This document shows, one piece after another, positions 8,063 to 16,467 of a DNA stretch of 20,250 nucleotides. This DNA is from a virus, in the IMG/VR virus record IMGVR_UViG_3300035487_000975, positions 1 through 20,250 of that record. One strand, written 5' to 3'. The position numbers and the translations under genes were made by a program. Within the stretch, counting starts at the first letter, position 1, and each line of letters begins with the position of its first letter. The notes below the pieces were generated by a model. The model had not been told where the DNA came from. It saw only the letters and a list, made by a program, of their open reading frames with translations, and ran no database searches.

Positions 8063-8455
8063 ATGATGAATTTAAAAGATTTTGAAAAACAAATAAAAAT
8101 GATGAGTAGGGGGGGTAATTCTAATATTCCTAATATTCCTGATATTTCCGACTTTATGAATCCCAAAAAGATGTTTTCTAATATTAAAAATGGATTTAAA
8201 AATTGGTGGAAGAGAAACATGAAAAAGATTATCGTAGGTGGTTTATCAATTTTAATAACGGTATTTAGTTTAAAAATTATGTTATCGGAAAAAAAAGGAG
8301 TATATTTGGTGACAGATTCATTAGGTATTGAATATAATACGAACCAATATAAAATTAATGGTCAGTGTATAGAATTTAATAGAAATAAGAAAAATATGTT
8401 AATTACCATATGTGGTGATTTTAAAATAGTAAAACAACAACAACAAAAAAAATAA
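8063..8455 (+). CDS. Single-pass membrane protein of unknown function (130 aa)
   Basis: Not recognised. The N-terminal 50 residues are polar and basic with a short IPNIPDISDF repeat-like stretch, then NWWKRNMKK. A transmembrane helix at about 55-73 (IIVGGLSILITVFSLKIML) follows. The last 55 residues are a small, probably beta-rich domain with two cysteines (102 and 117), ending in a run of Gln and Lys. By the positive-inside rule the N-terminus faces the cytoplasm and the C-terminal domain the periplasm (inference). Two ATG codons lie in tandem (8063, 8066). It starts one base after the nuclease stop and ends one base before the next gene, so all three are probably translated together. It is unusual for a membrane protein to sit inside a replication operon. 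Confidence 0.7.
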   Translation: MMNLKDFEKQIKMMSRGGNSNIPNIPDISDFMNPKKMFSNIKNGFKNWWKRNMKKIIVGGLSILITVFSLKIMLSEKKGVYLVTDSLGIEYNTNQYKINGQCIEFNRNKKNMLITICGDFKIVKQQQQKK

Positions 8456-8456
8456 T

Positions 8457-8909
8457 ATGAAAAACCAAGATTCAACTAAGTTAGAATTACTAATGACGGT
8501 TAACGATAACTTTATCGTACAACGTTTCTTTAACGTGAGAGATTATAACAAAAACGCTAAAAGCTCTTATGAGTTATATAGATATATGAAAGATTTTTCA
8601 GAAACATTGACTACTGATTTAAAATATAAGACTATGGATTATTTGTCTGAAAATATGTACCAAATTATGAATAATCCAATGATACTAGAAACTTCAAATA
8701 CTGAAGGTCCGGAACATATTAATATATATCTTAAAAAAGATGGTGTGACAATGTGTCATAGAATTGTAGACGCAAAACTATTCCCACCTAAAATAAGATA
8801 CACCGTAGATGTGCGTCCTCACCTAAAAAGTGTTCTTTATGATTTAACTGACATATTTTCATCCCAAGATTTAAATTACGAATATTTGGGCATTAATCTA
8901 ACTCAGTAA
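8457..8909 (+). CDS. Conserved-looking phage protein of unknown function (150 aa)
   Basis: A soluble 150-residue protein with a mixed alpha/beta pattern. It opens with a strand-like ELLMTVNDNFIVQRFFNVRDYN, then a helix with regularly spaced aromatics (SSYELYRYMKDFSETL), and later strand segments such as INIYLKKDGVTMC and IRYTVDVRP. No catalytic motif, zinc site or membrane segment is seen. The opening looks like small unknown proteins of other T4-like phages, but I cannot support a function. It sits directly before the gp41-like helicase and one base after the membrane protein gene, so a role in replication is possible from context only. Confidence 0.7.
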   Translation: MKNQDSTKLELLMTVNDNFIVQRFFNVRDYNKNAKSSYELYRYMKDFSETLTTDLKYKTMDYLSENMYQIMNNPMILETSNTEGPEHINIYLKKDGVTMCHRIVDAKLFPPKIRYTVDVRPHLKSVLYDLTDIFSSQDLNYEYLGINLTQ

Positions 8910-8937
8910 TATTTATTTTTACTACAAATAAAATCAT

Positions 8938-10317
8938 ATGTCAATAACAAAAAAATTCGATTATTTAGGGTCGACATTTCAACAACAATTACTAAACCAA
9001 ATTATTCTTGATAAGGATTTTTCGAGGTCTATTATAGATGTGATAGAAACTGACTATTTTGACAATAAATATTTTAAAATCATAATACAGATGATTAGAG
9101 AGTATTATTTAAAATATGAACACGTACCTAATTTTGAAACCTTAGAACAATTAACTAAATCTGAAATTAAACAAGAATTAGCCTCTAAAATTATAATTGA
9201 TACGATAAATAAAATAAAGGGGGTTAGTATTGAGGGTTCTGAGTTTGTCCAAGAAAAAGCTATGAAATTTTGTAAACAACAAGAGTTACAAAAAGTTATG
9301 GTCAAGGCTCAAAAGATAATTGACGATGGTGAATTTGAAAACTACGATACTTTAGAAAGGTTAGTAAGAGAAGCTCTACTAGTTGGGGAGAGAGAAGACA
9401 ATATGTCAGACGTTTTTTACAATTTAGATGAGGTTTTAAATGAGGATTACAGACATCCGGTACCAATGGGTATACCCGGAATAGATAGACTCTTAAAAGG
9501 TGGTTTAGCTAAAGGGGAAATTGGGGTTGTTTTAGCACCTACCGGTGTTGGTAAATCTACATTGTTGACAAAAATAGCTAATCACGCATTTAATATAGGG
9601 AATAACGTATTACAAGTATTTTTTGAGGATAACCCAAAAATTATTCAAAGGAAACACATTACTCTTTGGACTAAGGTTCACCCTGATGAATTATCGGAAA
9701 GAAAGGCGGAGGTTATGGTAAAAGTAAACGAAGTTAAAGATAGTATGGAGAACAAGTTAATTTTGAAAAAACTTCCATCGGATACTGTAACTATGGGTCA
9801 GATTAAAAACCAAGTTAGAAAAATGATTGCTGAAGGTATTAATATTGATGTTATTCTTTTGGATTATATTGATTGTGTTGTACCTGAAAAAAACTTGGGT
9901 GATGAATGGAAATCTGAAGGTTCTGTTATGAGAGCGTTCGAATCTATGTGTCACGAATTAGATTTAGTAGGGTGGACCGCTACTCAAGGAAATAGAAGTT
10001 CAATCTCTTCTGATGTTGTTACGACTGACCAAATGGGTGGTTCAATCAAAAAAGCTCAAGTTGGTCACGTTATTATATCAGTGGCCAAATCTCTACAACA
10101 AAAAGAAATGAAACTAGCAACTATTGCAATAACTAAATCTAGAATTGGTGATGATGGTATTGTCTTTGAAAATTGTAAATTCGATAACGGTATGTTGGAG
10201 ATTGATACTGAGAGTTCTGTGACTTTTTTAGGTTTAGAGGATAACAAAGAAGAAAAAAATAGACAACGAGTTAAAGAATTACTCGAAAAGAAAAAATTAA
10301 AACAAACGCAATCTTAA
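8938..10317 (+). CDS. 41: DnaB-family replicative helicase (gp41-like)
   Basis: Hexameric 5'-3' helicase that unwinds the replication fork and works with the primase. The 459 residues match T4 gp41 (475 aa) in size. Residues 1-150 form the helical N-terminal domain. The RecA-like domain begins near 178 with GIPGIDRLLKGGL. Walker A is APTGVGKS at 200-207, the catalytic Glu is E230 in VFFED, and Walker B is VILLDY at 305-310. ATQGNR at 348-353 holds the sensor Gln/Arg, and KSRIGDDG at 400-407 holds the arginine-finger region. The C-terminus is a Lys/Glu-rich helix. The ATG lies 28 bases after a TATTTAT word. It closes the replication block, and the reductase genes start 81 bases later with no visible hairpin between them. 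Confidence 0.92.
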   Translation: MSITKKFDYLGSTFQQQLLNQIILDKDFSRSIIDVIETDYFDNKYFKIIIQMIREYYLKYEHVPNFETLEQLTKSEIKQELASKIIIDTINKIKGVSIEGSEFVQEKAMKFCKQQELQKVMVKAQKIIDDGEFENYDTLERLVREALLVGEREDNMSDVFYNLDEVLNEDYRHPVPMGIPGIDRLLKGGLAKGEIGVVLAPTGVGKSTLLTKIANHAFNIGNNVLQVFFEDNPKIIQRKHITLWTKVHPDELSERKAEVMVKVNEVKDSMENKLILKKLPSDTVTMGQIKNQVRKMIAEGINIDVILLDYIDCVVPEKNLGDEWKSEGSVMRAFESMCHELDLVGWTATQGNRSSISSDVVTTDQMGGSIKKAQVGHVIISVAKSLQQKEMKLATIAITKSRIGDDGIVFENCKFDNGMLEIDTESSVTFLGLEDNKEEKNRQRVKELLEKKKLKQTQS

Positions 10318-10398
10318 TTGGATGGTTGTTCAATAAAATAAAAAAAAAAAGGTTAATAAAATTAGTAATTTAAATAATTATTATATAAAAGAAGAAAC

Positions 10399-11382
10399 AT
10401 GGAAAAACAAAGTATTTTTAACAAAAGGGAAAACATATTACCTTACGATTATCCTTCATTATTGAAATATAAGGATGCGATTAGACATTCTTATTGGATT
10501 GATACGGAGTATAACTTCACTACCGATATTAATGATTTTAAAGTGGTGATAAATGACAATGAAAGACAGGTAATAAAAAGAACGATGTTATCTATCGCTC
10601 AAATTGAGGTTTCGGTAAAGACTTTTTGGGCTGACCTTTATAAAAGAATGCCAATCACGGAAATAGGTGATGTTGGTATGACATTTGCGGAGTCTGAGGT
10701 TAGACATAAAGATGCCTATGCTAGACTTTTAAGAATTCTTGGGTTAGAGGAAGAGTTTAAACACGTTATTGAAATTCCGGCGATTAAAGATAGAATTAAA
10801 TATTTAAGAAAATATTTGGATGGTACGAGAAGTCGAGATAATAAGATGTATACTAAATCAGTATTACTATTTTCCTTATTTATTGAACACGTTTCATTAT
10901 TCTCACAATTCTTAATTATGATGTCATTTAATAAAGAGAAAAATGTCTTTAAGGGTATTTCTAATGTTGTTGAAGCGACATCTAAAGAAGAGGATATCCA
11001 TGGTAACTTTGGTGTTGAATTAATTAATATAATTAAAAGTGAAAATCCGGAGTGGTTTGATGAGGAGTTTGATAATCTAATTATTTCAGCTTGTAAAAAG
11101 GCTTTTCAAGCGGAATGTAAGATATTAGATTGGATTTTTGAAAATGGTGAATTAGAATTTTTACCTAAAGAAACCATAAAACATTTCATAATGAACAGAT
11201 TTAACAATTCATTAGGTAAAATTGGGATGAAACCCGTATTTGAGGTTGATATCGATAAGTTAGAGAAAACACTATGGTTTGAGGTAGAAATTACATCAAC
11301 TAAGGAAGGTGATTTCTTTTATAAGAAACAAATTGATTACTCTAAAAAACAAAAAGCAATTACAGAAGACGATTTATTTTAA
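10399..11382 (+). CDS. nrdB: Class Ia ribonucleotide reductase beta subunit
   Basis: Carries the di-iron/tyrosyl-radical cofactor that starts ribonucleotide reduction, working with NrdA. The 327 residues show the ferritin-like ligands: ESEVRHKDAY gives E100 and H103 with the radical Tyr at 107 (H+4, as in E. coli Y122), then E163 in FIEH and E198/H201 in KEEDIH. The first ligand appears to be Glu (E70 in AQIEVSVKTFW) where E. coli has Asp. Glu here with a retained Tyr is, as I recall, usual in the Bacteroidetes-like branch. The C-terminal tail ends ITEDDLF, of the kind that docks to NrdA. It lies 23 A-rich bases before nrdA, opposite to the T4 order. The leader TATAAAAGAAGAAAC precedes the ATG. 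Confidence 0.93.
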   Translation: MEKQSIFNKRENILPYDYPSLLKYKDAIRHSYWIDTEYNFTTDINDFKVVINDNERQVIKRTMLSIAQIEVSVKTFWADLYKRMPITEIGDVGMTFAESEVRHKDAYARLLRILGLEEEFKHVIEIPAIKDRIKYLRKYLDGTRSRDNKMYTKSVLLFSLFIEHVSLFSQFLIMMSFNKEKNVFKGISNVVEATSKEEDIHGNFGVELINIIKSENPEWFDEEFDNLIISACKKAFQAECKILDWIFENGELEFLPKETIKHFIMNRFNNSLGKIGMKPVFEVDIDKLEKTLWFEVEITSTKEGDFFYKKQIDYSKKQKAITEDDLF

Positions 11383-11405
11383 AAACAAAAAAAAAACAAA
11401 AAAAT

Positions 11406-13124
11406 ATGAATATGAATAATGGTTATTCTCTAGAAGAAGTTAGAGAACTTGAAATACAATCGATAATGGGCGGAGATGATAAAGAAGTTAAAACTAGTGA
11501 GTATAAAAAATACTATTGGTTGAATGACGAGTCAAGAACTTTTTTATCCCGGGGATATATTACGGAAACTCCGGAACAAAGAATAAAAGATATGGCTAAC
11601 AAGGCTGAGAGTATTCTTAAAATTGAAGGTTGGGCTGAGAAATTTGAAAAATATATGTCTATAGGTTTCTATAGTTTATCTACACCTGTTTGGATTAACT
11701 TTGGAAAAGAAAAGGGATTACCGATTAGTTGTTATGGGTCAAATATTGATGATTCACTAGATAGTATACTGAACGCGGGTCGAGAAATAGGTATGATGTC
11801 TAAATATGGTGGTGGAACATCGGCTTATTTAGGTAATATTAGACCGAGGGGGTCTGTTATTAAAACAGGTGGTCGTGCAGATGGACCTGTACACTATTCT
11901 AGATTGTATGATACTACGGTTGACGTATGTAAACAATCTGAAGCTCGAAGAGGGGCTTGTGCGGTGTGGTTACCGATAGAACATGAAGATATCGCGGAAT
12001 TTTTAGATATCGGTACTGAAGGTAATCCAATTCAAAACTTACAGTTCGGTGTTACCATAACTGATGAGTGGATGAAAGAGATGAAAGAAGGTGATTCTAG
12101 CAAACGTAAAATATGGGCTAAAGTAATTCAAAGACGAAGTGAGTTTGGTTTTCCATATATTATGTTTAAAGATAATACAAATAATAATACTCCTTACAAG
12201 GAATTAGGTTTAGAGATTACAGCCTCTAATTTATGTTCTGAAATACAGTTACCGACTGATAGTTTTAACTCGTTTGTTTGTTGTATTGGGTCTATTAACC
12301 TATTACATTGGGAAGAGATTGAGAAAACAGATGCTATTGAGGTCTATACTCAGTTTCTAAATGCCGTTCTTGATGAATTCATATTTAAATCTTATAACAT
12401 GGCTGGTATGAAGAGGGCTTGGAGATTCGCTAAAGACCATAGAGCGATAGGTGTTGGTGTTTTAGGGTATCACTCATTTTTACAGTCAAAATTAATTGAT
12501 TTTGAATCAATAGATAGTAAGTACTACAATAATCTAATTTTTGAGACTCTAAAAGAAAGAACCGACAAAGCGTCTCAAGAGTTATTCAACAGGAATCCTG
12601 AAAAATATAAATCGATAAGAGATGGTTTTGCTAACACTACTTTAGTGGCGATAGCACCTACTAAGTCAAGTTCATTTATTTTAGGTCAAGTAAGTATGGG
12701 AATTGAACCAATTAAATCTAACTACTTCGTTAAAGATTTGGCTAAAATTAAAACGGTTTATAAAAATCCTTATTTAATTGCTGAATTAGATAAATATGAA
12801 ATAAACACACCTGAAGTTTGGGATACTATTCTTAGAAAAGATGGGTCGGTTCAACATTTAGATTTCCCCACTAAAGATGTTTTTAAAACTTTCTTGGAGA
12901 TTACACCTAAAGAAATTATTTTACAAGCGGCTCAAAGACAAAAGTATATTGACCAATCTCAGAGTTTGAATCTTATGATTCACCCTTCAATTCCGGCAAA
13001 AGATATTAATCAATTATATCTATATGCTCATGAAGAAGGTGTCAAGACATTATACTACCAATTCTCACAGAATTCTGCTCAAGCATTCTCAAGAAATATC
13101 TTAGAATGTGTTAGTTGTGAATAA
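11406..13124 (+). CDS. nrdA: Class Ia ribonucleotide reductase alpha subunit (compact)
   Basis: Reduces ribonucleoside diphosphates to deoxy forms for phage DNA synthesis. The catalytic set is complete. C109 in PISCYGSN and C292 in VCCIGSINL form the redox pair. N275/C277/E279 in SNLCSEI form the radical and acid/base site. Y550/Y551 in KTLYYQ carry the radical path from NrdB. The C-terminal LECVSCE supplies a C568/C571 relay pair, spaced CxxC rather than the CxxxxC of E. coli. At 572 residues it is far shorter than E. coli or T4 NrdA (about 755). No N-terminal ATP-cone is present, so overall dATP inhibition is probably lost (inference). An ATG at 11412 is an alternative start. A hairpin terminator follows. 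Confidence 0.93.
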   Translation: MNMNNGYSLEEVRELEIQSIMGGDDKEVKTSEYKKYYWLNDESRTFLSRGYITETPEQRIKDMANKAESILKIEGWAEKFEKYMSIGFYSLSTPVWINFGKEKGLPISCYGSNIDDSLDSILNAGREIGMMSKYGGGTSAYLGNIRPRGSVIKTGGRADGPVHYSRLYDTTVDVCKQSEARRGACAVWLPIEHEDIAEFLDIGTEGNPIQNLQFGVTITDEWMKEMKEGDSSKRKIWAKVIQRRSEFGFPYIMFKDNTNNNTPYKELGLEITASNLCSEIQLPTDSFNSFVCCIGSINLLHWEEIEKTDAIEVYTQFLNAVLDEFIFKSYNMAGMKRAWRFAKDHRAIGVGVLGYHSFLQSKLIDFESIDSKYYNNLIFETLKERTDKASQELFNRNPEKYKSIRDGFANTTLVAIAPTKSSSFILGQVSMGIEPIKSNYFVKDLAKIKTVYKNPYLIAELDKYEINTPEVWDTILRKDGSVQHLDFPTKDVFKTFLEITPKEIILQAAQRQKYIDQSQSLNLMIHPSIPAKDINQLYLYAHEEGVKTLYYQFSQNSAQAFSRNILECVSCE

Positions 13125-13142
13125 AGAATAAACCAAACTAAC

Positions 13143-13181
13143 AAATCGTGATATGTCTTTAATGGTATGTCACGATTTTTT
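13143..13181 (+). terminator. Rho-independent terminator after nrdA
   Basis: A 9-bp perfect stem AAATCGTGA/TCACGATTT (13143-13151 with 13170-13178) extends inward through weaker A-T and G-T pairs around a central loop and is followed by a T run. It lies 18 bases after the nrdA stop and separates the nucleotide-metabolism block from the baseplate block. Confidence 0.85.
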
Positions 13182-13190
13182 ATTTGTTGG

Positions 13191-13203
13191 TATTTATAAT
13201 AAA
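13191..13203 (+). promoter_or_regulatory. Recurrent motif TATTTATAATAAA, possible late promoter (copy 2)
   Basis: Exact second copy of the 13-base word found at 3812. It lies just after the nrdA terminator and 38 bases before the gp25-like start, where a new transcription unit for baseplate genes must begin. No TAnnTTTG box is visible here, which fits a different (late) promoter class. The assignment is inference. Confidence 0.4.
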
Positions 13204-13228
13204 TAAGTAAGACAATATATTTATCGAT

Positions 13229-13666
13229 ATGGCAAATGGTACAACATACGGAATTACATTTCCTTTTTTAGATTCTGTTGAGGGTAAGTTTTTAGAACTA
13301 ACTCAAAATAATGATGAAGAGATTAGAACTGATTTAATACATTTAATATTAACTCGTAAAGGTAGTAGATATTTTTTACCTACTTTTGGTACTAGATTAT
13401 ATGAGTTTATTTTTGAACCTATGGATGGTCCAACTTTTTCAGATATACAAGCGGAAATAAAAGAAGCTGTTGATGAATTTATGCCGGGAATTACTTTAAA
13501 TGAAGTCACTATTAAACCGGCTTCTGAAGAAATACCGTCTATTGAAAATAATGTATATCAAGTTCCGGGTTTAGAGACTAAAGAACATACGGCTAAAGTT
13601 AAGATAGATTATACAATAAATAACAGTGCATTCAGTAGCAATGATTTTATAATCATTAACATTTAA
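13229..13666 (+). CDS. 25: gp25-like baseplate wedge protein
   Basis: Small wedge component of contractile-tail baseplates (GPW/gp25 family), which joins the sheath start to the inner baseplate. The 145 residues (T4 gp25 is 132) show the family signature. Residues 34-58 contain DLIHLILTRKGSRYFLPTFG, then TRLYEFIFEPMD. A helix IQAEIKEAVDEFMPGI follows and then strand-rich residues ending in the NNSAFSSNDFIIINI segment. The initiator ATG follows TTTATCGAT. It lies 6 bases before the gp6-like gene, the adjacency expected in contractile tails. It opens the block after the nrdA terminator. Confidence 0.88.
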   Translation: MANGTTYGITFPFLDSVEGKFLELTQNNDEEIRTDLIHLILTRKGSRYFLPTFGTRLYEFIFEPMDGPTFSDIQAEIKEAVDEFMPGITLNEVTIKPASEEIPSIENNVYQVPGLETKEHTAKVKIDYTINNSAFSSNDFIIINI

Positions 13667-13671
13667 ATATT

Positions 13672-15510
13672 ATGGGTAATAAGAAAATTTCATATACGAC
13701 AAGGGACTTCCAAGGGATAAGGACGGAGTTAATTAACTTTACAAGAACTTATTATCCGGATTTAATTGAAAATGTAAATGACGCGTCAGTCTTTTCAGTT
13801 TTATTAGATTTAAATGCGGCGGTAACAGATAATTTACAATTTAATATAGATAGAAGTATTCAAGAAACAGTTCTTCAATACGCACAACAAAAATCTTCGG
13901 TATTTAATATCGCTAGAACATATGGGTTAAAAATTCCGGGACAAAGACCATCAGTTGCTTTAGTCGATTTTTCTATCACGGTACCGGCTTTCGGAGATAA
14001 AGAGGATTTGAGGTATTGTGGTATATTAAGAAGAGGTTCTCAATCCATTGGGGCAGGTCAAGTTTTTGAAACAGTTTATGATATTGATTTTGCTTCAAAT
14101 GTTGGTGGTGATGGTACACCTAACAGATTAAAAATACCTAATTTTGATTCTAACAATAAATTACTTAACTATACAATAGTTAAAAGAGAAACGGTGGTTA
14201 ATGGTATTACTAAAGTTTTTAAACAAACAATATCATCTAACGATGTAAGACCATTTTATGAAATATTTTTACCTGAAAAAAACATATTGGGTATTACTAG
14301 TGTTTTACTAAAAGACGGTACACAATATGCTAATGTACCACCGGCTCAAGAGTTTTTAGCGTTAAATAATCGATGGTATGAGGTTAAAGCGTTAGTTGAG
14401 GATAAAGTATTTATTGAAGACCCTTCTAAGGTTTCTGATAACCCCGGTATTAAGGTAGGTAGGTATATTACTACAAATGATAAATTTATTAGTGAGTATA
14501 CTCCGGAAGGTTATCTTAAGATGACATTTGGTGGTGGTAGTCAATCCGCAGATGAACAATTAAGAGAATTTGCAAGAAATGGGTATAAACTTAATTTAAA
14601 TAAATATTCTAATAATTTTGCGTTAGGTTCAACACTTAAGTCTAACAGTACATTATTTATACAATATAGAATTGGGGGTGGTTTAGGTAGTAATTTAGGT
14701 GTAAATGTTATTAATCAAATCGGTGTTATATCATTTTTCGTAAACGGACCTTCTCAAAATATAAACACGAGTGTTACCAATTCTTTAAGATGTACTAATG
14801 TTACTGCGGCTATTGGAGGAGCAAATATTATGACGATAGAAGAAGTTAGAAATTTAGTTGGTTTTAATTTTTCATCTCAAAACAGAGCTGTCACTGTTAA
14901 TGATTACAACGCTATTCTTAGGACTATGCCTTCACAATTTGGAGCTCCGGCTAAAGTGGCGATAACTGAAAATAATAATAAGATTAATATTAAAATGTTA
15001 TCATATAATGAATCAGCCCAACTTACTGAAGTTGTTTCCGAAACTTTAAAAAATAATGTGGCTAATTATTTATCTAATTATAGGATGATGAATGATTATA
15101 TATCTATCGAGTCTGCTAATGTTATTGATTTATCGGTTGATGTGGATGTCGTGTTGGATAATAGTCAAAATCAAGGTACTGTAATTTCTAATATTATTAA
15201 TATTGTTACAGATTTTTTCAGTCCTTTAAATAGAGAAATGGGAGAAAATGTATACATTTCAGATTTAAGAAGATTATTACAATCGGAAAATGGTGTTATA
15301 TCATTATCCGACATTAAAATATTTAATCAAGTTGGGGGTCAATATTCTTCTTCTCAGACTTCCCAAAAGTATTCAGATTCTGATACTAGACAAATTGGTT
15401 TAGTTGATGACACTATTTTTGCCGAACCAAGTCAAACTTATCAATTAAGGTTTCCTAATAGGGATGTTAACGTTAGAGTTAAGAATCTTAAGAATGTGAA
15501 CTTCTCTTAA
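13672..15510 (+). CDS. 6: gp6-like baseplate wedge protein
   Basis: Core wedge protein (gp6/gpJ type) that forms the continuous ring of the inner baseplate. The 612 residues compare with 660 for T4 gp6. The N-terminus YTTRDFQGIRTELINFTRTYYPD, then NDASVFSVLLDLNAAVTDNL and a long helical segment through VFNIARTYGLKIPGQRPS, is typical of phage gp6-like wedges. The C-terminal part has the gpJ-like pattern: TIEEVRNLVGFNFSSQNRAV then VNDYNAILRTMPSQFG, followed by alternating strands and a SPLNREMGENVYISDLRRLL segment. It is 6 bases after the gp25-like gene and probably translated with it. The downstream gap to the hydrolase is 37 bases and A/T-only in feel, with no hairpin. Confidence 0.87.
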   Translation: MGNKKISYTTRDFQGIRTELINFTRTYYPDLIENVNDASVFSVLLDLNAAVTDNLQFNIDRSIQETVLQYAQQKSSVFNIARTYGLKIPGQRPSVALVDFSITVPAFGDKEDLRYCGILRRGSQSIGAGQVFETVYDIDFASNVGGDGTPNRLKIPNFDSNNKLLNYTIVKRETVVNGITKVFKQTISSNDVRPFYEIFLPEKNILGITSVLLKDGTQYANVPPAQEFLALNNRWYEVKALVEDKVFIEDPSKVSDNPGIKVGRYITTNDKFISEYTPEGYLKMTFGGGSQSADEQLREFARNGYKLNLNKYSNNFALGSTLKSNSTLFIQYRIGGGLGSNLGVNVINQIGVISFFVNGPSQNINTSVTNSLRCTNVTAAIGGANIMTIEEVRNLVGFNFSSQNRAVTVNDYNAILRTMPSQFGAPAKVAITENNNKINIKMLSYNESAQLTEVVSETLKNNVANYLSNYRMMNDYISIESANVIDLSVDVDVVLDNSQNQGTVISNIINIVTDFFSPLNREMGENVYISDLRRLLQSENGVISLSDIKIFNQVGGQYSSSQTSQKYSDSDTRQIGLVDDTIFAEPSQTYQLRFPNRDVNVRVKNLKNVNFS

Positions 15511-15547
15511 CAATTTATTTTATTAAAATATTTTGTATTTTAATAGT

Positions 15548-16426
15548 ATGGATACTTTAAACACGTTTATCGATTTTATTAAGGGAAACAATGGTAGTTG
15601 GGTCCAAACTATCTTTTCAGGTTTATTTCTAAACTTAAAACTATGGGTTTATTTATTTATTTTTATCTATCTAATAAAAAAAATAAAACATAATGTAATA
15701 AATTATGTGATAATATTTATGATGTCATTCTTGGTTATATTTGAAATTATAAATATAACTGATAGACAAAATTATGAGGTGGTTAAATATCAGTTTGAGT
15801 TAATTAATAAAAGTAGTGAAAATTTAGTTATTGTAATTCAGGGGGCTAACAATCCGGTTAAAGATGCTATTAAAGATAATCAAATTCAAGTTGACAATAC
15901 CTCATCTCGAGATTATGATGGTTTAGGGTTGGTTGAGAGTTACGTGGAGGATGAGAAAACCCAAGTCATGACTTACGTCGGAACTCACTCATTTAACCTA
16001 ACTCCAATTCGTATAATTAATATGGTAAATGACTTTAAGTTATCTAAACCAAATGGTAAAATTATTTTAGTTGGTCATAGTTTAGGGGCGTATAATATTG
16101 TTCAAGCGTTAAAAGAGTTAAATAAAATAAATGTTAGTGTGGACTTAGTGATACTATTAGATACTTCGAATAAAAAATATAATAACTATGATTTCGTAGT
16201 TCAAAAAAACGTTAAAAATATTATTAATTATACCTCACCAAAATGGTCCGATAAATTAAGGTTTTTTACTAATTCAGGTGGTCAAGTAGTTTTATCTGAG
16301 GGTAATATTTATACTAATTATAGTAATCTCGAGATTGCGGGGGTTGAACATACCACGATAGATAATGAGATAACAACCTTAGTAATTAACGACATACAAA
16401 ACTTTTTATGTAGGAATTCAAAATAA
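15548..16426 (+). CDS. Membrane-anchored alpha/beta hydrolase (lipase/esterase-like)
   Basis: Predicted serine hydrolase of 292 residues. Two hydrophobic helices at about 22-43 (VYLFIFIYLIKK end) and 50-70 (YVIIFMMSFLVIFEI) anchor the N-terminus. The rest looks like an alpha/beta-hydrolase fold: strand LVIVIQGANN near the oxyanion region, nucleophile elbow VGHSLGAY with Ser178, strand VDLVILLDTS with Asp205, and GVEHTTIDNE with His268. The Ser-Asp-His order and spacing are right for a lipase/esterase-like triad. With two helices, the catalytic domain lies on the same side of the membrane as the N-terminus, which is probably cytoplasmic. The substrate cannot be told; lipids or polysaccharide esters are possible. 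I chose the ATG at 15548; an upstream in-frame TTG at 15533 is less likely. It sits between gp6-like and giant structural genes, where no such enzyme is expected. Base composition resembles its neighbours. Confidence 0.8.
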   Translation: MDTLNTFIDFIKGNNGSWVQTIFSGLFLNLKLWVYLFIFIYLIKKIKHNVINYVIIFMMSFLVIFEIINITDRQNYEVVKYQFELINKSSENLVIVIQGANNPVKDAIKDNQIQVDNTSSRDYDGLGLVESYVEDEKTQVMTYVGTHSFNLTPIRIINMVNDFKLSKPNGKIILVGHSLGAYNIVQALKELNKINVSVDLVILLDTSNKKYNNYDFVVQKNVKNIINYTSPKWSDKLRFFTNSGGQVVLSEGNIYTNYSNLEIAGVEHTTIDNEITTLVINDIQNFLCRNSK

Positions 16427-16467
16427 TTATGTTTTATGGTGTAGGTTTATTTTAAAACATATTAAGT

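Noticed and set aside
8395-8460. CAA repeat (poly-Gln) as a tandem-repeat element
   Set aside because: Only four or five units at the end of a coding frame, merging into an A-rich leader. Nothing suggests a functional repeat array.
9757-9954. Antisense frames opposite the helicase
   Set aside because: Opposite Walker-motif coding sequence, short and without start signals.
10318-10398. Promoter or terminator between helicase and nrdB
   Set aside because: The 81-base gap is A/T-rich, but I found neither a TAnnTTTG box nor a stable hairpin.
15517-15547. TATTTTG before the hydrolase as a -7 box
   Set aside because: It is one base short of TAnnTTTG and no TTG lies at the right distance.
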